Below are positions 58,138 through 64,000 of a stretch of 64,000 nt of DNA, piece after piece. The position numbers were made by a program, and so were the translations under genes. The notes beneath the pieces were generated by a model that was not told where the DNA came from, did not search any database, and saw only the letters and a program-made list of their open reading frames with translations. Every line of letters begins with the position of its first letter. Positions within the stretch are counted from its first letter, which is position 1. The DNA comes from Nitratireductor soli (GTDB lineage: Bacteria; Pseudomonadota; Alphaproteobacteria; Rhizobiales; Rhizobiaceae), in the NCBI RefSeq assembly GCF_001050155.1, contig NZ_LFVY01000012.1, positions 149,428 to 213,427 of the forward strand, read 5' to 3'.

Positions 58138-59325
58138 GTGACCGCCTATCCATGCCTTGACGAAACCCGGCCATCCCTTGACGAAACCAAGCGCATTCTG
58201 GCTGATCTGGTGGGGTTTCCCACCATTTCGGCCGACAGCAATCTGGAACTGATCGCCTATGCCAGCGAGGTGCTGAGCGGGTTGGGCGCCCATCTTTCGG
58301 TGACGCTGGACGAGACGGGGACGAAGGCCAATTTGTTCGCCACGCTGGGGCCGGAAGGCGATGGCGGCATCGTCCTGTCCGGTCATTCCGATGTGGTGCC
58401 GGTCGCCGGTCAGGACTGGACCGGCGATCCGTTCGTGTTGCGCGAGGCCGACGGCCGGCTCTACGGCCGCGGCACCTGCGACATGAAGGGGTTCATCGCC
58501 TGCTGCCTGGCGATGGCGCCGCGTTTCGCCGCCGCCGATCTCAAGCGGCCCTTGCACTTCGCCTTCACCTACGATGAGGAGGTCGGCTGTCTCGGCGCCC
58601 GCGCGCTGGTGGAGGAGCTGGAACGGCTGGCGATCCGCCCGTCTGTCGCCATCATCGGCGAGCCGACCATGATGCGCATCATCGAGGGGCACAAGGGCTG
58701 CTTCGAATACACGACCGAGTTTCGCGGCCTGGAAGGTCACGGCTCGGACCCGGCGCGCGGCGTCAACGCCGTCGAATACGCGGTACGATATATGTCCCGG
58801 CTGATGGCGCTGGCCGAGGAACTGAAGGGCAGGGCGCCAGAAGACAGCCGTTTCCGGCCGCCCTGGACCACGCTGCAGATCGGCCGCATCGCCGGCGGCG
58901 TGGCGCACAATGTCATCGCCGGCCAATGCACGGTCGATTGGGAAATGCGCCCCGTGCAGGCGCCCGATGCCGATTTCGTCAAGCACGGCATCGAAACCTA
59001 TGTGGAGCGGGAGTTGATCCCGGCCATGCGGGCGGTTTTCGCCGAGGCCGACATCGTCACCCATGTGATTGGCGAAGTGGACGGGCTGGAACCGGTCCCG
59101 GAATCGGAGGCGCGCCGCATCGTCGGCGAGCTGACCGGCCTCAGCGAGGCCGAGGTTGTGGCCTTCGGCACGGAAGCGGGGCTGTTCCAGAAGGCGGGCA
59201 TATCGTCCGTCATATGCGGGCCGGGCTCCATCGAGCAAGCCCACAAGGCCGATGAGTTCGTCGGTCTTGACCAGCTTTCCGAATGCCTCTCTATGCTGGA
59301 GCGGCTGTTGGGGAAACTGAGCTGA
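58138..59325 (+). CDS. M20 family deacetylase (ArgE-like), probable N-acetyl-diaminobutyrate deacetylase
   Basis: A 395-residue zinc amidohydrolase of ArgE type; a GTG start at 58138 follows doeA by four bases. Motifs are GHSDVVPVAG near residue 83, GRGTCDMKGF near residue 112 and TYDEEVGCLGA near residue 145, with a late EQAHKADEF. In ectoine pathways this step is usually made by DoeB/EutE of the aspartoacylase (AstE) family; here an M20 enzyme takes the place. It therefore likely removes the acetyl group from N-acetyl-diaminobutyrate. The call rests on position. Confidence 0.8.
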   Translation: MTAYPCLDETRPSLDETKRILADLVGFPTISADSNLELIAYASEVLSGLGAHLSVTLDETGTKANLFATLGPEGDGGIVLSGHSDVVPVAGQDWTGDPFVLREADGRLYGRGTCDMKGFIACCLAMAPRFAAADLKRPLHFAFTYDEEVGCLGARALVEELERLAIRPSVAIIGEPTMMRIIEGHKGCFEYTTEFRGLEGHGSDPARGVNAVEYAVRYMSRLMALAEELKGRAPEDSRFRPPWTTLQIGRIAGGVAHNVIAGQCTVDWEMRPVQAPDADFVKHGIETYVERELIPAMRAVFAEADIVTHVIGEVDGLEPVPESEARRIVGELTGLSEAEVVAFGTEAGLFQKAGISSVICGPGSIEQAHKADEFVGLDQLSECLSMLERLLGKLS

Positions 59326-59333
59326 GGCATGGC

Positions 59334-60026
59334 ATGAAGGGCGCAGGCAAGCGGGACGCGCGACCGAGATTCGATCGGATCTACACGCTTATGCGCTCAC
59401 GCATCTGCATGCTCGACTATCCGCCCGGCATGCGGCTGCGCGAGGAGGATCTGGCCGAGGAGTTCGAGACCAGCCGCACGCCGATCCGCCGCGTGCTGGC
59501 CAGGCTCGAGGACGAGGGCTTCCTGCGCTCGATGCATGGCGTCGGCACCATCGTCACCGACATCGACATCGATTCCCTGCAGCAGGTCTATCAACTGCGC
59601 GTCGAGCTTGCCGAACTGGTCGGCAAGCTCTCGCCCGTGCCGCCGGATGCGGCGCGGCGGGCGGAATTCCGTGCGCTTCTGGCGCGCTGCGATCACCTGC
59701 GCGGCGCGCCGGACGCGCGCGAATTCGCCCGCATCAACACGGATTTCTTCCATCTGCTGATGACGCTGACGGCCAATGAGCCGCTGCGCGAATTCTCCGA
59801 GCGGCTCTACTACCAGACGACGCGCATCTGGCTGAAGCACGCGGCGCGGCTGACCCGCTACGAGGACATGCTGGAAGCCGAGATCCGCTTCTTCCGCCAT
59901 GAGGTGTCCGACATCGTCGCGGCCATCGAGAGCGGCGAACTGGAAGTCGTCGGCCACATCAGGCGCTCGCATGTGGCGATGAGCTTCGCCCGGCTCTACG
60001 CCGAGGCGCATCCTCAATCGCCATAG
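59334..60026 (+). CDS. GntR family transcriptional regulator (FCD/FadR subfamily)
   Basis: A 230-residue regulator with ATG at 59334, eight bases after the deacetylase stop. The winged helix lies at residues 16-80 (RLREEDLAEEFETSRTPIRR, then VLARLEDEGFLRSMHGVGTI), and an all-helical FCD effector domain follows (RINTDFFHLLMTLTANEPLR; HIRRSHVAMSFARLYAE). It is the last gene of the divergent ectoine unit and probably represses the locus; the TGTACACAA sites near 56773 and 56867 are likely targets. Most ectoine loci instead use a MocR-type regulator (EnuR), which is absent here. Its 3' end overlaps the next convergent gene by 13 bases. Confidence 0.85.
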   Translation: MKGAGKRDARPRFDRIYTLMRSRICMLDYPPGMRLREEDLAEEFETSRTPIRRVLARLEDEGFLRSMHGVGTIVTDIDIDSLQQVYQLRVELAELVGKLSPVPPDAARRAEFRALLARCDHLRGAPDAREFARINTDFFHLLMTLTANEPLREFSERLYYQTTRIWLKHAARLTRYEDMLEAEIRFFRHEVSDIVAAIESGELEVVGHIRRSHVAMSFARLYAEAHPQSP

Positions 60027-62416
60027 GGCACCCAGACATTCTTCACCTCGATGGCCCGGCGGAAGAAATCCTCCGAAAGCGTCGCCGCATCGCTCCAATC
60101 GACGGCGCGTCCGGCATTGGTCCACACCCGCTTCAGATTGCCGGCCGATTCGCGCTCGACCGTGGCGCACAAGGCCGCATCGCCGACGCACCACAGCCCA
60201 TCGACGTCGTCATGCTTGGCAAGCACCGCGGCAAGTTCCGCGCTGCCGCCGGTGACGATGTTGACGCTGCCGGCCGGCAGGTCGGACGTCTCGAACACCT
60301 GATAGAGGTCGGTGGCGATCAGCGGATAGCGCTGCGACGGCACGAGAACGACGGAATTGCCCATGGCGAGCGCCGGGCCGAGCAATGACACCAGCGCAAG
60401 CAGCGGCCGCTCGTCGGGTGCGACGATGCCGACGACGCCGACCGGCTCGTGCAGTGCCAGCGTGACCGCCCGCATCGGCGGCTGGTGGACGCGGCCCTCA
60501 TATTTGTCGGCGAGCCCGCCGGCGGCGAACAGGCACTCGATGCCGGCCTCGACCTCGGCACGCGCCTTCTTCGCGCTCTCGCCGGTGAGGCTTGCCAGGC
60601 GTTGGGCGAACTCGTCGGCGCGGGCGGCGAGGTTCTCGGCCAGGAAATACAGAACCTGCATGCGGTTATAGCCGGTGGCCGAGCCCCATTTGCTGGCGCG
60701 GGCGGCGGCGACCGCGTTGCGGATGTCCTTGCGGTTGCCGGCGCCGACCTCGCCTGCCAGATGCCCCTTCGGGTCGGTGACGGGCAGGGCGTAATTGCCG
60801 TCGGGCCGCACCTGCTTGCCGCCGATGAACAGTTTTGGCGTGCGGTCGATCAGGCCGCCCGCGCCACCCGCGCCACCCACGCCGCCCACGCCGCCCACGC
60901 CATTGCCGGTCCTGGGCTGCGGCATGTCGATGCGCTTGTGGTCGCCCTTCGGTTTCGGCCTGGCGAGATATTCGATCAGGCCCTCGCGGCCGCCCTCGCG
61001 CCCGAACCCGCTTTCGCGATAGCCGCCGAAGCCGCAGGCGGCGTCGAACATGTTGGTGCCGTTGATCCACACCACGCCGGCCTTCAGTTTCGGCGCCGTT
61101 TCCAGCGCCCGGTTGATCGTCTCGCTCCAGATCGAGGCGGCGAGCCCGTAGCGTGTGTTGTTGGCCAGCGCCACCGCTTCGTCCGCCGTGCGGAACGTCA
61201 TCGTGGCGAGCACCGGGCCGAACACTTCCTCCTGTGCCAGGATGTTCGACGGGGCGACGCCGATGGCGAGCGTCGGCAAATGGTAATAGCCGCCCTGCGG
61301 CAGATCGCAGGCCGGCTGCCAGCATTCCGCGCCCTGCCGCGCGCCCTCGGCCACCAGCGCCGTGACGCGTTCGAGCTGCGAGGGGGCGATCAGCGGGCCG
61401 ATATCGGTGTTCTTGTCGAGCGGATCGCCGAGCCGCAAATGGCTCATGCGCGCCTTGACCTTGCCGATGAAGCGTTCGGCGACGCTTTCCTGGATGAGCA
61501 GGCGCGAGCCGGCGCAGCAGACCTGGCCCTGGTTGAACCAGATGCCGTCGACCAGGCCCTCGACGGCGCTGTCGAGATCGGCGTCCTCGAAAACGATGAA
61601 GGCCGACTTGCCGCCGAGTTCGAGCGAGATCTTCTTGCCGGTGCCGGCCGTGGCGCGGCGGATGATCTTGCCCACTTCCGAGGAGCCGGTGAAGGCGATC
61701 TTGTCGATATCCGGGTGGTTGACGATGGCTTCACCGGCTTCCGGCCCGCCCTGGACGATATTGACGACGCCCTTCGGTACGCCGGCCCGCGCGCAGATCT
61801 CGGCGAAGAGGACCGCCGTCAGCGGCGTGAACTCGGCCGGCTTCAGCACCACCGTGCAGCCGGTGGCCAGTGCCGGGGCGATCTTCCAGGCGAGCATCAG
61901 CAGCGGAAAATTCCACGGAATGATCTGGCCGACGACGCCCGCCGCCTGATAGCCGGGGAAATCGCGGTCGAGCGTCTGCGCCCAGCCGGCGTGATGGATG
62001 AAATGGCGGATCGCCAGCGGCACATCGATGTCGCGGCTCTCGCGGATCGGCTTGCCATTGTCGAGCGATTCGAGAACGGCGAACAGGCGCGCGTGGCGCT
62101 GCATGGCGCGGCCGATGGCGTAAAGCACGCGGGCGCGCTCATAGCCGGTCTGTTTGCGCCAGCCGGACAGGGCTTTGCGCGCCGCCTTGACCGCATCGTC
62201 CACGTCCGCGCTGCCGGCTTCGGAAATCTCGGCAAGTGCCGCGCCCGTTGCGGGTTCGAAACTCGTGAAGCGCGCGCCGGATTTCGCCGCGCGCCAATCG
62301 CCGTCGATGAACAGCGTTTTCGACAGGTCGCGGGCGGCCAGCCATTGGTCGGCCTCGCTGCGCGATTCGGGCGCCGGACCGTAATCCATGGCCTTGAAAC
62401 GATCGAGAATGGTCAC
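60014..62416 (-). CDS. Double-domain aldehyde dehydrogenase (ALDH16-like)
   Basis: An 800-residue protein with GTG start at 62416 (GGAGAG before it). Residues 1-480 form a full ALDH domain: IPWNFPLLMLAWK, IAFTGSSEVGKII and the catalytic cysteine in WFNQGQVCCAGSRL near residue 290. A linker rich in Gly, coded by a 9-base repeat at about 60858-60903, joins a second domain (LFIGGKQVRPDGNYALPVTD onward) in which no matching catalytic cysteine is seen. Two fused ALDH units with one active site match the ALDH16 class. It is 13 bases downstream of deoC, the same strand, so it may oxidise acetaldehyde or another aldehyde from deoxyribose-type metabolism. Confidence 0.85.
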   Translation of the reverse strand: MTILDRFKAMDYGPAPESRSEADQWLAARDLSKTLFIDGDWRAAKSGARFTSFEPATGAALAEISEAGSADVDDAVKAARKALSGWRKQTGYERARVLYAIGRAMQRHARLFAVLESLDNGKPIRESRDIDVPLAIRHFIHHAGWAQTLDRDFPGYQAAGVVGQIIPWNFPLLMLAWKIAPALATGCTVVLKPAEFTPLTAVLFAEICARAGVPKGVVNIVQGGPEAGEAIVNHPDIDKIAFTGSSEVGKIIRRATAGTGKKISLELGGKSAFIVFEDADLDSAVEGLVDGIWFNQGQVCCAGSRLLIQESVAERFIGKVKARMSHLRLGDPLDKNTDIGPLIAPSQLERVTALVAEGARQGAECWQPACDLPQGGYYHLPTLAIGVAPSNILAQEEVFGPVLATMTFRTADEAVALANNTRYGLAASIWSETINRALETAPKLKAGVVWINGTNMFDAACGFGGYRESGFGREGGREGLIEYLARPKPKGDHKRIDMPQPRTGNGVGGVGGVGGAGGAGGLIDRTPKLFIGGKQVRPDGNYALPVTDPKGHLAGEVGAGNRKDIRNAVAAARASKWGSATGYNRMQVLYFLAENLAARADEFAQRLASLTGESAKKARAEVEAGIECLFAAGGLADKYEGRVHQPPMRAVTLALHEPVGVVGIVAPDERPLLALVSLLGPALAMGNSVVLVPSQRYPLIATDLYQVFETSDLPAGSVNIVTGGSAELAAVLAKHDDVDGLWCVGDAALCATVERESAGNLKRVWTNAGRAVDWSDAATLSEDFFRRAIEVKNVWVPYGD
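60858..60903. repeat. Short tandem repeat coding for the Gly-rich linker
   Basis: About five units of ccgcccacg / gcgccacc type, nine bases each, lie inside the double-ALDH gene and encode VGG/AGG repeats. Such repeats are prone to length change. Confidence 0.6.
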
Positions 62417-62429
62417 GGGGCTCTCCGGG

Positions 62430-63485
62430 TCAGGCCATGGCATGGCGATGGGCGGCGGAATAGCGCCCGGTCAGATGGTGTTCGAGCTGGCGCTCGATGT
62501 CGGTGAGCAGGCTCGACGCGCCGAAGCGGAACAGGTCCGGCTCCAGCCAGCGCCGGCCGAGTTCCTCGTTCATCAGCACCAGCCAGTCGAGCGATGCCTT
62601 GGCGGTCGAGATGCCGCCGGCCGGCTTGAAGCCGATATGAATGCCCGTGTGCTCGTGATAGGCGCGGATGCAGCGCACCATGGCCAGGCCGACGGGCAGG
62701 GTGGCGTTGACGCTTTCCTTGCCGGTCGAGGTTTTTATGAAGTCCGCGCCGGCCATCATGGCGACCATCGAGGCGAGGGTGACGTTGCGCAGGGTGGCGA
62801 GGTCGCCCGTGCCGAGGATCACCTTCAGATGCGCCGCACCGCAGGCTTCGCGGAACTGGACGATCTCGTCATAAAGTTCCTCCCAATGGGCGCCAAGCAC
62901 CAGGCCGCGCGGAATGACCACGTCGATCTCGTCGGCGCCGTCCTCGACGGAGGCGCGGATCTCGGCGATCCGCGTCGGCAGCGGGGCGAGCCCGTGCGGG
63001 AAGGCGGTGGAGACCGCCGCCACATGGATGTTCGTGTCCTTCAGCGCCTCCACGGCGGTGGCGACGAAGGGATGATAGACGCAGACGGCTGCCGGGTGGA
63101 TGTCCGCCTCCTCGATGCCGAGGCCGGCCATGATGTCGGGGCGCAGCGGGTTGCGCGCCTTGGCGCAAAGCCTGAGCACGCGGTCGGGCGTGTCGTCGGA
63201 GGAAAGCGTCGTCAGATCCATCACCGCCAGCGCGCGCAGGAGCCAGGCGGCCTGATGGTCCTTCTTGATCGAGCGGCGCTTGCCGAGCGTGTCGACGCGG
63301 CGCTCCAGCGCGCTGCGGTTGATGTGCCGCATCGCCTCCAGCCAGGCAAGGTCGAGCGGCATGCCGGGATTGCGCGGAAGCGCGCCGGAATGCGCGGCGG
63401 GCGCTTTTGCGGCGTTGTCGGCCGCGCGCGGCAAGGGATGAACGCTGGCACCGCCGATCATGGTCTGCTCGGACTTTCCACTCAT
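62430..63485 (-). CDS. deoC: Deoxyribose-phosphate aldolase
   Basis: A 351-residue enzyme if ATG at 63485 is used (upstream ATG at 63518 is in frame); it cleaves 2-deoxyribose 5-phosphate to glyceraldehyde 3-phosphate and acetaldehyde. The catalytic lysine is in DFIKTSTGKESVNAT near residue 234, with the aspartate in GADEIDVVIPRGLVLG near residue 173 and the second lysine in IGFKPAGGISTAKA near residue 269. The longer form of about 350 residues is seen in rhizobia. It is followed on the same strand by the double aldehyde dehydrogenase. Confidence 0.92.
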   Translation of the reverse strand: MSGKSEQTMIGGASVHPLPRAADNAAKAPAAHSGALPRNPGMPLDLAWLEAMRHINRSALERRVDTLGKRRSIKKDHQAAWLLRALAVMDLTTLSSDDTPDRVLRLCAKARNPLRPDIMAGLGIEEADIHPAAVCVYHPFVATAVEALKDTNIHVAAVSTAFPHGLAPLPTRIAEIRASVEDGADEIDVVIPRGLVLGAHWEELYDEIVQFREACGAAHLKVILGTGDLATLRNVTLASMVAMMAGADFIKTSTGKESVNATLPVGLAMVRCIRAYHEHTGIHIGFKPAGGISTAKASLDWLVLMNEELGRRWLEPDLFRFGASSLLTDIERQLEHHLTGRYSAAHRHAMA

Positions 63486-64000
63486 GGTGAACTCACGCAA
63501 CGGGATGGAAGCCGGCATCTTTCATGAGATGAGCGGGCCTGACAAGGTTTATCGGTTCTGGAGGGGCGGGAAGGGGTGGCTTGCGGTTCTCGGGATGGAT
63601 TCTCACCACGTCGCTCCCTTCGTCATTCTCGGAGGATGACGAGGCATGTGGGATGGCAGCCTCCTTCTCCCCGCTTGCGGGGAGAGGGGGAGGTGGCCGG
63701 CGCTTGCGATGCTTCCGCCTCCCGCTTCTCCCCCTTCGTCATCCTCGGGCTTGACCCGAGGATCCATTCCGGACTTTCGCCATCGCCGCAGCGGTGCAGA
63801 CGGCCCGCCGCCGTGCCTGTCGCAGGCCGCAACGGCATGGATCCTCGGGTCAAGCCCGAGGATGACGAGGCGTGTGGGATGGCGCTTGTGACGCTTCTGC
63901 ATCCTGCGAGGAGGACGAGGGTGGAGGCGGCAGGAAAACGCATAGGCTCCTCCGTTCCCGCGCGAGCCTCGCCGCCGGGGTTTGAACGGGTTCGGGAAGA
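63486..64000. other. Gene-free region rich in palindromic repeats
   Basis: The 515 bases after the deoC start have no convincing coding sequence. They hold a long inverted repeat and a directly repeated flank (entered separately), plus a tctccccgc/gcggggaga stem at 63667-63688. Nothing else is recognised before the window end. Confidence 0.6.
63736..63868. repeat. Perfect 32-base inverted repeat of the 'cctcgggcttgacccgagg' type
   Basis: Arms at 63736-63767 and 63837-63868 are exact reverse complements with a 69-base loop, and each arm is itself a palindrome. A 26-base segment, gaggatgacgaggc-tgtggg, is directly repeated at 63632-63657 and 63858-63883 with one difference. This is a dispersed rhizobial repeat. 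Confidence 0.85.

Noticed and set aside
1..64000. CRISPR array, tRNA, rRNA, prophage or IS transposase
   Set aside because: No regularly spaced repeats, cloverleaf-like segments, or transposase and phage motifs were seen; the tandem at 18823 has only two units and no spacer.

Overview
The window is about 64 kb of GC-rich, gene-dense chromosome. It most likely comes from an alphaproteobacterium of the order Hyphomicrobiales (Rhizobiales), near the Phyllobacteriaceae/Mesorhizobium group. The marker loci pointing there are the acpXL-lpxXL cluster for very-long-chain acylation of lipid A, a RirA-type iron regulator beside a hemP-hmuSTUV heme operon, an ehu/eut ectoine uptake and catabolism locus, a PutR-putA pair, and dispersed rhizobial-style intergenic palindromes. 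I saw no tRNA, rRNA, CRISPR array, phage or insertion-sequence transposase.

Layout. 1-2.9 kb: the N-terminal part of a dimethylglycine/sarcosine dehydrogenase-like flavoprotein (cut by the window edge), a small DUF559 endonuclease-like gene carrying a palindromic repeat, and a non-pyrrolysine MttB-family methyltransferase, suggesting methylated-amine (betaine-like) catabolism. 3.3-7.4 kb: a class III aminotransferase, a possible structured small RNA, and two valine-catabolism genes (mmsB and an acyl-CoA dehydrogenase). 7.5-13.8 kb: cobQ, a VOC protein with an AraC regulator, a 56-residue membrane protein, a TSUP permease, a MITE-like element, a LysR regulator and small hypotheticals. 13.8-20.2 kb: a dipeptide-type ABC importer (binding protein, two permeases, fused double ATPase) with an M20 amidohydrolase. 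20.4-25.8 kb: an L,D-transpeptidase and the lipid A VLCFA cluster acpXL-fabF2-fabF1-adh-lpxXL, with no fabZ gene at its usual place. 26-35.4 kb: a histidine phosphatase, an AEC permease, a semialdehyde dehydrogenase, a YtkA/FixH-like protein with a di-heme MauG-like lipoprotein, and putR/putA. 35.4-45.3 kb: an iron/heme block made of a heme receptor with its own ExbB-ExbD-ExbD-TonB set on the minus strand, hemP-hmuSTUV divergent from it, and rirA at the end. 45.6-60 kb: a MaoC protein and a large ectoine/hydroxyectoine locus. 60-63.5 kb: an ALDH16-like double aldehyde dehydrogenase and deoC, followed by a gene-free repeat region.

How the genes fit together. The ectoine locus runs as one long minus-strand unit (ehuB, ehuC, ehuD, ehuA, eutB, eutC, an asnC-type regulator, an aldehyde dehydrogenase, a second M24 hydrolase, a class III aminotransferase and an FAH-family gene). 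It is divergent from eutD/doeA, an M20 deacetylase and a GntR regulator. Together these can import ectoines, open the ring, deacetylate the product and convert 2,4-diaminobutyrate toward aspartate. The most interesting points are two EutD-like hydrolases that both lack normal M24 metal ligands, an M20 enzyme in the deacetylase position, no EutA and no MocR-type regulator. Other notable points are a FabF2 lacking its active-site cysteine, a repeat that appears to supply the stop codons of two convergent genes, a mirrored fragment of a gene start, and a candidate small RNA. All functional calls rest on reading the sequence; no database search was run.
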